Assembly: GCF_004135385.1 (NCBI RefSeq) | Contig: NZ_CP035493.1 | Location: forward strand, 1,054,001 to 1,118,000 | Source: Xylanimonas protaetiae | GTDB taxonomy: Bacteria > Actinomycetota > Actinomycetes > Actinomycetales > Cellulomonadaceae | Direction of reading: 5' to 3' | DNA: 64,000 bases | In this document: positions 57,203 to 64,000 of the stretch, in pieces | Position numbering within the stretch: the first letter of the stretch is position 1 | Layout: the number at the start of each line of letters is the position of its first letter | Notes under the pieces: generated by a model | Seen by the model: only the letters and a program-made list of their open reading frames with translations | Told to the model about the DNA's origin: nothing | Database searches by the model: none | Program-made: the position numbers and the translations under genes

Positions 57203-57620
57203 CGGATCAGGAGTCGACGCCGCTGCGCAGAACGCCCCCGAACGAGACGCCCATGACGCGAGGCTGCTCAACGTAGACCGTGCGCAACACCATTGACCTC
57301 CGCATCGACCGCGACCACCGAGCGGGCGCCACCCTAGCCCGGCGACGACGCGGCTCGGACCGCCAAGCGAACCTTCGACCGACTCAGGGCCCATCCCGCG
57401 TGGGCCGGTTCAGCATCTCCTGCCGAGGGGCGCAGCGGTGCTGATGAAATGCGTGCCCGGTCGCGAAAAGTAGGTCGCAGGTCGACAACAACAATTGCGT
57501 CGATGTGCACCGCAGATTGCGCGCACACGCCGCCGCACTCTTCTCGATCCCGGGCGTGTCGCGGTAGTTGAGAAAAGTAGGCTGCGAATCGTGTCGATGT
57601 GTCGACCGAGCCGGCAGGAA
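57203..57620. other. Gene-poor stretch, no supported gene
   Basis: Four hundred bases with no credible coding frame on either strand. GC is lower and runs such as GAAAAGTAGG and CAACAACAATTG are unlike the surroundings. It holds one copy and the start of a second copy of a short duplicated motif pair (see the repeat at 57465-57601). It may be the remains of the sigma-factor gene's upstream part. Confidence 0.5.
57465..57601 (+). repeat. Duplicated motif pair GAAAAGTAGG...GTCGATGTG
   Basis: GAAAAGTAGG at 57465-57474 and 57572-57581, each followed by GTCGATGTG (57499-57507 and 57593-57601). The second copy lacks 13 bases between the two words. It looks like an old partial duplication or paired binding sites. 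Confidence 0.5.
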
Positions 57621-57765
57621 CTCCCATCCGCGCAGCAGCGCGAACTCGATGCTCGTCCATTGGGACGGGTTCGGCATTGCCGAGGCAGGGCAGATGGTGG
57701 GGCTCGGGGCGTCGGCCCACGGCCGGTACGCCAGGGCGCGCGAATGGCTCAGCGCAGAGCTCCAC
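57621..57765 (+). pseudogene. Decayed sigma-70 region 4 fragment
   Basis: LPSAQQREL in one frame continues, after a one-base shift near 57644, as MLVHWDGFGIAEAGQMVGLGASA followed by GRYARAREWLSAEL. This is the region 4 pattern of ECF-like sigma factors (compare LTDSHREALLLIAWDGLTREQAAEVAG in the intact gene at 57976). Region 2 is missing. It is a remnant of a sigma-factor gene 210 bases upstream of a functional one. Confidence 0.6.
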
Positions 57766-57975
57766 AGCAGTTTTCCCGAGTGCCCGACCCGTGCCGACGT
57801 GGGCTTCGTATGGGTGTCGGTGCCCGGGGTCGGGCGTGAGGTTGTCGCCGTCCTCTGCTGAGCACTTCCGCGCGGTCCCGGTTCACGACTGGATGATCGG
57901 TAGTGCGTGGTACCTCGTCGGCGCGCTTGCTCGAGGCGTTGGTAAGTTCCGAGTCGTGGCCGGACAGATCCAGGT

Positions 57976-58575
57976 ATGAACGACTTGTGGGCGGAACTGC
58001 TGCCCCAACCCCGACCTGGGCAGTCCGCGGACGATCGTGTGACGGAGTGGTGGCGCGACCATGCCGGCCGAGTCCAGGCATACGCCCTGCGGCACGTCGA
58101 CCCGCACTCCGCGCAGGAGGTCGTCGCCGAGACGTTCCTCATCGCCTGGCGGCGTGACTCTGACGTCCCGGGCGACGTCCTGCCCTGGCTCTTTGGCGTC
58201 GCGCGCAACGTGATCCGCAACCAACGCCGCGCCGCGCGGCGCGCGGAGGCACTCGTGCAACGTCTCGCATACGTGACAGTGCAGGACCGCGAAGACCCGT
58301 CCGCTGACGTCGCGGTCACCGCGCGCGAGGAGATGCTCCTCGCCCTCGCTCAGCTCACCGACTCGCACCGGGAAGCGCTGCTCCTCATCGCGTGGGACGG
58401 ACTGACCCGCGAGCAGGCGGCCGAGGTTGCCGGCTGCCGGGTCGGGACGTTCGACGTGCGCCTCTCGAGAGCCCGCAAACGTCTAGCCGAGCTGCTCGCC
58501 GACGCTGGCCACAACCCGGCTCCGACCCGCCGCCTGATGGTCGTTGAGCCCGTACGTCCTGGAGGAACACGATGA
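57976..58575 (+). CDS. ECF-type RNA polymerase sigma factor
   Basis: A 199-residue sigma factor. Region 2 is FLIAWRRDSDVPGDVLPWLFGVARNVIRNQRRA and region 4 is LALAQLTDSHREALLLIAWDGLTREQAAEVAGCRVGTFDVRLSRARKRL. The ATG at 57976 has AGATCCAGG upstream, a weak ribosome binding site. Its TGA overlaps the ATG of the next gene by four bases. The downstream membrane protein is probably its anti-sigma factor, giving a stress-responsive pair. Confidence 0.9.
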   Translation: MNDLWAELLPQPRPGQSADDRVTEWWRDHAGRVQAYALRHVDPHSAQEVVAETFLIAWRRDSDVPGDVLPWLFGVARNVIRNQRRAARRAEALVQRLAYVTVQDREDPSADVAVTAREEMLLALAQLTDSHREALLLIAWDGLTREQAAEVAGCRVGTFDVRLSRARKRLAELLADAGHNPAPTRRLMVVEPVRPGGTR

Positions 58576-59759
58576 ACGCCGACGCTCTGGACCGACTTGC
58601 CACTCTCGCCCCGCAGCAGCCCGTCGACCCGGACGGTCTCGTGCTCGCAAGGGCCGCCTTCGACCGCGTCCGGCTCGCCCCCACCCGTCGCGCGACACGA
58701 GTTGCCAGCATCGGCGGTTGGCGGCGTCCAGCGCTTCGTCTGGCGATCGCCGCCGCTGCCGCAGTCGGTATCACGGCTGCGGTGATCGTCCTGCCGACGC
58801 ACGTCGGCGAGACCGGCCGGGACGGCACGGGAGTGCTCGCCGCTGGCCTCATGCCTGCTGCCGCGGCCGCCGAGGGCTGCACGGCCCCCAGCATGGAGCT
58901 CGACGACTCCACGTACGTGTCGCGGGACCAGTGGGCAGCCTCGCCCCTCGCCTCCGTCATGGCGTTGGTGGGAGACCGCGCGCCTGACAACGTCTGGGTG
59001 CGCCGGACTGATCCGACGTGCCCGTCCGCCGTGCCCTCCGCCGTCGTGTACGACCCCGCCCGCTCCGTGGGCGTCAACGTGTACCGCAACGTCGCCAAGA
59101 CCCAGGAGACCGACATCGCGGCACTGGTCGGCCTGACCTCTGATGCCCCCGGAGGCTTCGAGGGCCAGGCGACGCCGGAGACGATCCGGGGTGTCACGGG
59201 GTACGTCCACGGCTGGGTCAACGAGTGGCCGGAGTGGGGCGGAGAACGCCCCCGCCAGCGGATCGCGTGGGTCGATACCGAGGGAGTGCGCTGGTATGCG
59301 GTCGCCGACGGGATGACGCCGGCGGAGACGATCACCATCCTCGACGGCCTGACGTTCGACGCGAACGGCTCCCTGGACGCGGCGAGCGTGCCCGTGGGCT
59401 TCACGTCCGCACCGACTCTCGACGCGAACCGAGGCGCCGAGCCGAGCTACATGTGGACGGTCGAGTACGGCCGTGACACCGACGACTACGTCTACCTGGA
59501 GATCACCACGCCCGCCCTGGCGCCGATCGAGGCCGGTGTTGCAGCCTTCGCGGACCGACTCGTCGACTTCGACGGCCGTGTCGCCCGGTTCACGATGCAC
59601 GGCCAGGGCGGCGCACAACTCGCCTGGGTCCAGGACGGCGCCTACTACAGGCTTACCGCCGCCGTCGGATCGTTCGACGAGATGCTCGCCCTCGCCCGCA
59701 CGATCCAGGTCGTCGACCCGACCGACGCACGGCTCGGCTGGCGCGGACCAGGCAACTGA
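58572..59759 (+). CDS. Membrane protein, probable anti-sigma partner (CU044_5270-like)
   Basis: A 395-residue protein: a 50-residue cytoplasmic N-terminus (DALDRLATLAPQQPVDPDGLVLARAAFD), one membrane helix (ALRLAIAAAAAVGITAAVIVLP, about 54-75) and a large secreted domain. Layout and position after an ECF sigma gene match the CU044_5270 family of sigma-linked membrane proteins. The outer domain has one Cys in EGCTAPS and one in DPTCPSA, likely paired. The ATG overlaps the sigma stop (ATGA), and GGAGG lies six bases upstream. A 15-base hairpin follows its stop. Confidence 0.75.
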   Translation: MNADALDRLATLAPQQPVDPDGLVLARAAFDRVRLAPTRRATRVASIGGWRRPALRLAIAAAAAVGITAAVIVLPTHVGETGRDGTGVLAAGLMPAAAAAEGCTAPSMELDDSTYVSRDQWAASPLASVMALVGDRAPDNVWVRRTDPTCPSAVPSAVVYDPARSVGVNVYRNVAKTQETDIAALVGLTSDAPGGFEGQATPETIRGVTGYVHGWVNEWPEWGGERPRQRIAWVDTEGVRWYAVADGMTPAETITILDGLTFDANGSLDAASVPVGFTSAPTLDANRGAEPSYMWTVEYGRDTDDYVYLEITTPALAPIEAGVAAFADRLVDFDGRVARFTMHGQGGAQLAWVQDGAYYRLTAAVGSFDEMLALARTIQVVDPTDARLGWRGPGN

Positions 59760-59774
59760 CCGGCTCAGAGCCGG
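59760..59774 (+). terminator. Short hairpin after the sigma/anti-sigma pair
   Basis: CCGGC-TCAGA-GCCGG starts right after the stop codon. Small stem, no T-tract; weak but well placed. Confidence 0.4.
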
Positions 59775-59940
59775 GGATCAGGCGCGTAGTTCTGGCCACA
59801 CCGGCGCCAGAATGTTCAGGGCATACGTGGGTTCCAGGAAGGATCCGGCCGGACTCGCTCCCCGGAACAGGAGGGGTTTCAGGTCCGGGCTACCCACGGG
59901 CTACCGACTGGCAAACGCTTCAGTCCACGCGGGGTCCATG

Positions 59941-60648
59941 TCACGGGTCGTTCGTTGCGAGCCGCGGTTGCACGAGCCCCGTGTCGTAGGCCGTGATGAC
60001 GAGCTGGGCGCGGTCTCGGGCGCCGGTCTTGCTCAGCAGGTGCGCGATGTGGTGCTTGACCGTCTTGACGGCGAGGTGCAGGTCGGCGGCGATCTCGTCG
60101 TTGGTGCGGCCCGCGCCCACGAGGGCGAGCACCTCGGTCTCGCGCGGGGTCAGTACGTACCGCTCCAGCCCGCGGGAGGGTGGCCTGCCTGCTGGTGCGT
60201 CAAGGTAGGTCTCGACGAGCCGGGCGAGGATGCGGGGCGCGAAGAGGGACTCTGCGTGGTGGGTGCGCCGGATCGCGTCGATGAGCTCGGGCGGGCGGGC
60301 GTCCTTGAGCAGGAACCCGCTCGCGCCGTTGCGCAGCGCCCGGTGGACGTACTCGTCGAGCGCGAACATGCTCAGCACGATGACGCGGGTGTGCGCGAGG
60401 CGCGGGTCGGCGCAGATCCGGCGGGTGGCCTCCAGCCCGTCCAGGCGCGGCATGCGCACGTCCATGAGGACGACGTCGGGCACTGTCGCGGCCACGACGT
60501 CGAGCGCCTCGACGCCGTCAGCCGCCTGCCCGACGACGCTCATCTGCGCGTCGGAGTCGATCACCGCGGCGAGGCTTTCGCGCAGCAGCCGGTGGTCGTC
60601 GACCAGGACGACGCGGATGGCGCCGCTCGGCTCGTCGGTCCCGCTCAC
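59941..60648 (-). CDS. NarL/LuxR-type response regulator
   Basis: A 235-residue protein. The receiver domain has VVLVDDHRLL, phosphoacceptor Asp63 (LMDVRMP) and the switch Lys in GFLLKDARPPE. The LuxR helix-turn-helix is LTPRETEVLALVGAGRTNDEIAADLHLAVKTVKHHIAHLLSKTG. The GTG start overlaps the TGA of the kinase gene (GTGA), so both proteins are made together. Divergent from an FtsX-like permease and ATPase, which it may induce, as such systems usually sense cell-envelope or peptide stress. Confidence 0.93.
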   Translation of the reverse strand: MSGTDEPSGAIRVVLVDDHRLLRESLAAVIDSDAQMSVVGQAADGVEALDVVAATVPDVVLMDVRMPRLDGLEATRRICADPRLAHTRVIVLSMFALDEYVHRALRNGASGFLLKDARPPELIDAIRRTHHAESLFAPRILARLVETYLDAPAGRPPSRGLERYVLTPRETEVLALVGAGRTNDEIAADLHLAVKTVKHHIAHLLSKTGARDRAQLVITAYDTGLVQPRLATNDP

Positions 60649-61574
60649 TGCGACACCTGTGGCATCTGCGGGAACACGGCACGCAGCTCGTACCCGGGCA
60701 TTGTGGGGCCGGCATGCAGCCTGCCGCCCTGAGCCGCGACCCGCTCGCGCAGGCCCAGGAGCCCGTGGCGCGCGCCGGGCTCGGCCGCCCAGCCCGGGGT
60801 GGGGCCGGCGTCGCGCACGAGGACGGTCACAGCCCCAGGATCGTGGTCGATCGTGACCTCGACGGACGTCGGGCCTGCGTGGCGGGCCGCGTTGGCCAGG
60901 CCCTCGCGGACGACGGCGACGATCGTCGGCTGGATGCTCGCGGGGATGATGGTCTCGGCGCCGCCGTACGTGTAGCCGACGCGCAGGCCCGCGGCCTGGG
61001 CATGCTTCATGACCGCGGGGATGGTGTCGAGGGAGTCGATGGGCGCGAGCGCGGCGTCGTCGGGGTTGCGCAGCGCGTCGAGCGTGCGCCGCAACCCGTC
61101 GGTCGCCTCCCTGCTGATGCGTTCGATGTCGCCCAGCGCGTCCAGCAGGGCGGTCTCGCGCGCGGTGGGGGGTGGGTCCGCGCCCTGCTGGGCGAGGAAG
61201 GCGGCGCTGGCGGCGCGCACCGTGATCATGCCCAGACCGTGCGAGACGAGGTCGTGCACGTCGCGGGCCACCCGGACCCGCTCGGCGAGCAGCAGCGCCG
61301 AGACTTCGAGGTCGTCGACCTGGGCGGCCAGTCGGGCCCGTTCGCGGCGGGCCCGCAGGAGCAGCCACGCTGCGGTGGCGAGGATCGCGGTGAGCACGAC
61401 GACGGCGGTGACGCGGGGGTCGATACCCATCACCGCCCCGACCGACACGATCCCGACGACGGCGATGCCGAGCCCGATGGCGGCGGCGGCGCCGAGCCCC
61501 ACGACGGCGACGGCGTGACCTGGCCCGCGACCGGAGCGCTCAATCGCGACGTCGGGACTGCGATGGGGTGCCAC
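60645..61574 (-). CDS. NarL-family sensor histidine kinase
   Basis: A 309-residue kinase. Two membrane helices (AVVGLGAAAAIGLGIAVVGIVSVGAVMG and VVVLTAILATAAWLLLRA) with almost no outer loop are followed by the HisKA_3 motif RVRVARDVHDLVSHGLGM (His107) and an ATPase domain (REGLANAARHAG, DAGPTPGW, HGLLGLRERVAAQGG). With so short an outer loop, it probably senses its signal through a partner membrane protein, as kinases paired with ABC detoxification pumps do. The GTG at 61574 has TACGAT six bases upstream. Confidence 0.92.
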   Translation of the reverse strand: MAPHRSPDVAIERSGRGPGHAVAVVGLGAAAAIGLGIAVVGIVSVGAVMGIDPRVTAVVVLTAILATAAWLLLRARRERARLAAQVDDLEVSALLLAERVRVARDVHDLVSHGLGMITVRAASAAFLAQQGADPPPTARETALLDALGDIERISREATDGLRRTLDALRNPDDAALAPIDSLDTIPAVMKHAQAAGLRVGYTYGGAETIIPASIQPTIVAVVREGLANAARHAGPTSVEVTIDHDPGAVTVLVRDAGPTPGWAAEPGARHGLLGLRERVAAQGGRLHAGPTMPGYELRAVFPQMPQVSQ

Positions 61575-61580
61575 GATCCG

Positions 61581-61586
61581 ATCGTA
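61581..61586 (-). promoter_or_regulatory. Leaderless -10 box of the two-component operon
   Basis: TACGAT on the minus strand, six bases before the GTG at 61574. Confidence 0.55.
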
Positions 61587-61669
61587 TTGGCCTGGCCGCC
61601 TGAGCGGATCGGACCAGGGGCCTACGGACCGTGGTCCGCTGCGGGGTGCGAGCCGGGAGCCACGGCCCG

Positions 61670-63679
61670 ATGACGGCCCGTGCGCGAGCGCGGTGGGGTG
61701 GGTGCATGCGCAACCGGATCGCTGCCGCCGCCATGACCGTGCTGTTCGTGCTGCTCGCGTTCGTCGCGGTCATGGTCACCGACTTTCACGACCGGGCCTG
61801 GCCGCAGGCCCTGCGCGCCCAGGCTCAGGTCACCCTCGACTTCGCGCAGGCGCCGCTCGACAACGACGCCGCGCGCGATCTGGTCGCGTCGGTGGGACGC
61901 GCCCACCACCTCGGGCTGCTCAAGCGGGTCCCGGACCTGGACGACCCGAGCCGTGAGGTCTTCGTCGCGCTGGCCGGCCAGCCGGCGTCGAGCGTCTCGT
62001 GGTTCGGCGACCAGGCGCCGTCCGTGGTCGTCGATGCGGCGCGCCTGGCTCACTCGCCCGCAGACGGTACCTACCTGGTCCGCGACGCCTCGGACCTGGC
62101 GGAGGCGATCGCCGACCTGTCTACCCACGGTGTCGCCGTCGTGCGCACGGACGCGAGCGTCGTCGACACCGTGCGGCACCTCCTGCTCGAACCGGGGTTC
62201 GCCGCCCCGGTCGCCGCAGCCGCGTTGTTGGCGGGCGGGCTCGCGGTGTTCTGGATCGCGTCGCGGGCACGTTCTCGCGCACTGCGCGTCCTGGCCGGTA
62301 CGAGCTCGTGGCGGGTCCAGGCCCAGGACCTGGGCGGGTTCTTCGCCGTCCTGCTCGGGTGCACGACGGTGGTCGCGGCCGGCGGGTGCGTGCTGGTCGG
62401 CGTGCTGCGCGGCTGGGTGTACGTCCCGGCATACGCCACGAGCCTCGGACTGCTCGGTGGCGTCGCGGGGGCCGCCTTCGCCGTCGTCGTCCCGCTGGTG
62501 TCGATGATGGCGTGGCCCAACCCCGACCTGTACGCCGCACGCCGCCCGCCGGTGGCTGTGCTGCGCGGACCGGCAGCGGTGGTGCAGGCGGTCGCGTTGC
62601 TCGCGCTCCTGGTGTGTGCGGGCCCGGCCTGGTCGGCCGCGCACGACGCCGCGGACCAGTCGCGACAACTGGCGACCTGGAACTCGTTCGCCGACCAGGT
62701 CGCGCTCGCATTCGCGCTCGGCGAGGGACCGCTCGACGTGATCGCCCCGGATCTCGCGCGCATGACCAGCGTCGCCGAACGGGACGGGGCCGCCGCCATG
62801 TCCTACACCTTCGACGCGGCAAGCTGGTCGGGCGACTTCCGCCCGTACTCGGCGATCTCGATCGTGAACCCGGGCTGGGTCGACCTGGTGGGCCACACCC
62901 TCGGGCCGCACGCACTGGCCGACGCCGACACACCGTCGACCAGACAGATGGTGCGCCGCGAGCTCGGGGCCCAGCTCGACCTGCTGCGCCGTGGCTCCGG
63001 GACCGACGGCGACGACGTCTTCGCAGCGCTCCGGCTCTTGACGCCGGCGCCCGGTGTGTCCTACCCCGTTCTCAGGGGTGGGACGGGGGGCGACCTCATC
63101 TTCCGGAGCGACGTGCTCGTCCTCGTCGCTCCCACGATCAGCGCCGCCTTCGACGACACCAACCTGACCAGCATCGCGACCACGGCCAACATCGTGCTCA
63201 CCGGCGTCGAGCCGACCCAGGCGCGGCTCGCCGCTGCCGGGCTGAGCATCGACGACCTCGCCGCACGCGGCATCGACGGCTCCATCACCCCGCTGTACAT
63301 GGCCGAGCAGGGCATACTCCGGGCCCAGTACGCGACCTACCGCGCCCGCTCCCTGACCGCCTCGCTCATCGTGCTCGCGATCGCGTTCCTCATCGCGGCA
63401 GGCGTCAACGCCACGATTTCGGCGCTCATCCACGCTCGCCGTGACCTGCCCCTACGACTCGCCGGAGCGACCTGGGAAGCCGTCGCCCGACCCCGGGCCC
63501 TGGCAGACCTCCTGGTCGGCGCCCTGCTCGCCGCCGTCGCGCTGGCGATCCGGCACGCCGACCCCGGGGCTCTGGCCGCCACCGCTGCGGCCGCCATCGT
63601 CGGGCTGAGCGTGCTCTACGCCAGCCACGGCACGGCCCGGGCCGCCGTCTTCACCCGACTCACCCACCGACACCTGTAG
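61670..63679 (+). CDS. FtsX-like / bacteriocin-associated membrane permease
   Basis: A protein of about 669 residues from the ATG at 61670; an internal ATG at 61706 (MRNRIAAAAMTVLFVLLAFVAV) is also likely. One N-terminal helix is followed by an outer domain (about 30-180), three central helices (AAPVAAAALLAGGLAVFWIA, VLLGCTTVVAAGGCVLVGVL, GVAGAAFAVVVPLVSMM), another helix, a second outer domain and three C-terminal helices. It resembles bacteriocin-associated (DUF1430-type) permeases of the MacB/FtsX class. An ATPase gene starts 14 bases after its stop. Confidence 0.75.
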   Translation: MTARARARWGGCMRNRIAAAAMTVLFVLLAFVAVMVTDFHDRAWPQALRAQAQVTLDFAQAPLDNDAARDLVASVGRAHHLGLLKRVPDLDDPSREVFVALAGQPASSVSWFGDQAPSVVVDAARLAHSPADGTYLVRDASDLAEAIADLSTHGVAVVRTDASVVDTVRHLLLEPGFAAPVAAAALLAGGLAVFWIASRARSRALRVLAGTSSWRVQAQDLGGFFAVLLGCTTVVAAGGCVLVGVLRGWVYVPAYATSLGLLGGVAGAAFAVVVPLVSMMAWPNPDLYAARRPPVAVLRGPAAVVQAVALLALLVCAGPAWSAAHDAADQSRQLATWNSFADQVALAFALGEGPLDVIAPDLARMTSVAERDGAAAMSYTFDAASWSGDFRPYSAISIVNPGWVDLVGHTLGPHALADADTPSTRQMVRRELGAQLDLLRRGSGTDGDDVFAALRLLTPAPGVSYPVLRGGTGGDLIFRSDVLVLVAPTISAAFDDTNLTSIATTANIVLTGVEPTQARLAAAGLSIDDLAARGIDGSITPLYMAEQGILRAQYATYRARSLTASLIVLAIAFLIAAGVNATISALIHARRDLPLRLAGATWEAVARPRALADLLVGALLAAVALAIRHADPGALAATAAAAIVGLSVLYASHGTARAAVFTRLTHRHL

Positions 63680-63693
63680 AAGGGAGACCGCTC

Positions 63694-64000
63694 GTGATCC
63701 TCGAAGCCCACGACGTGGCCGTCACAATCGACCACCGCACGATCCTCCACGGCGAGTCCGTACGCTGCCGCCACGGAGAGATGACCGCGCTCGTCGGCCC
63801 CTCCGACTGTGGCAAGACCACGTTGCTGTACACGCTCGGCCTCCTCCTGACGCCCACCGGCGGGCAGATCACCGCCGACGGCGCCGTCGTCTCTGCCACC
63901 GGGCACCGCGCCCGCCGCAAGTTCTGGCGCGACCACGCCGCCGTCGTCCTGCAGGAGTACGGCATCGTCGAGGACGAGTCCGTCGCGTTCAACGCCCTCA
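63694..64000 (+). CDS. ABC transporter ATPase, partial (runs off the right edge)
   Basis: The first 102 codons of a MacB/LolD-type ATPase. MILEAHDVAVTIDHRTILHG begins the domain, Walker A is GPSDCGKTT, and GLLLTPTGGQI and the Q-loop VVLQEYGIVEDESV follow. The GTG at 63694 has AGGGAG eight bases upstream. Asp replaces the usual Gly inside the Walker A loop, though the essential G-K-T is intact. With the upstream permease and divergent two-component system it forms a probable antimicrobial peptide detoxification module. Confidence 0.88.
   Translation, partial: MILEAHDVAVTIDHRTILHGESVRCRHGEMTALVGPSDCGKTTLLYTLGLLLTPTGGQITADGAVVSATGHRARRKFWRDHAAVVLQEYGIVEDESVAFNAL

Noticed and set aside
57334-57765. 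A 143-codon minus-strand frame
   Set aside because: It is antisense to the sigma-factor remnant, has no domain and no ribosome binding site, and its composition is shadow-like.
59820-59940. A possible attachment site, with GGGCTACC repeated and a tRNA-like tail
   Set aside because: No tRNA cloverleaf can be drawn and there is no integrase gene in the window, so the resemblance is too weak.

Overview
The window is very GC-rich DNA from an actinomycete, most likely of the Micrococcales (Promicromonosporaceae or Cellulomonadaceae type). The evidence is the G+C bias at third codon positions, frequent GTG starts, many starts lying 6-8 bases after an actinobacterial -10 box, a furA-katG pair and sortase-type surface proteins with Pro-rich stalks. 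I found no rRNA, tRNA, CRISPR array, transposase or phage gene. Most of it reads as ordinary chromosome; 56-60 kb looks more accessory, with a truncated gene, a decayed sigma-factor gene and a gene-poor stretch.

Layout. 0-4.7 kb: three paralogous membrane-anchored beta-propeller proteins on the minus strand (one cut by the window edge) and a metallo-beta-lactamase-fold hydrolase. 4.8-7.2 kb: pyruvate/peptide carrier CstA with its small partner YbdD. 7.4-13.3 kb: a peptide ABC importer operon (two permeases, a fused double ATPase, a lipoprotein receptor). 13.5-17.5 kb: DinB-like protein, a frameshifted lipoprotein, RidA, a VOC protein and RlmC. 17.5-19.1 kb: a protein joining a sigma region-4-like helix-turn-helix, a zinc anti-sigma motif, a membrane segment and a Pro-rich stalk. 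19.3-21.8 kb: an arginine/ornithine catabolic pair (amidinohydrolase and ornithine cyclodeaminase) divergent from an Lrp regulator, with phased half-sites between them. 22.4-25.8 and 30.7-37.2 kb: two large surface proteins with LPXTG-type anchors. Between these lie MarR-MFS, an isochorismatase-fold enzyme, a Rossmann-fold oxidoreductase, a small DUF5808-like protein and a HAD phosphatase.

37-48.9 kb: TPR protein, katG-furA, a solitary AbiEi/DUF559-like protein, a hydrolase with a MerR-type promoter next to a MerR gene, mgtE, VOC proteins, a kinase-fold protein and a class I amidotransferase. 48.9-56.2 kb: CDF metal exporter, TSUP carrier, TetR-GNAT, hydrolase plus TetR divergent from an ABC exporter, and another GNAT. 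56.2-59.8 kb: truncated histidine phosphatase, membrane protein, decayed sigma gene, then an intact ECF sigma factor overlapping its probable membrane anti-sigma partner. 59.9-64 kb: a NarL-type two-component system divergent from an FtsX-like permease and its ATPase, which runs off the right edge.

Four features span the window. (i) Many genes look leaderless, with a -10 box 6-8 bases before the start. (ii) Two families of long, covarying intergenic palindromes occur (two copies of about 53-60 bp, three of exactly 70 bp). (iii) Four genes carry single-base frameshifts, each repairable by adding one base to a G/C homopolymer, which points to sequencing error more than gene decay. (iv) Several divergent promoters carry readable operators for the adjacent regulator (Lrp, MerR, Fur, TetR, MarR).
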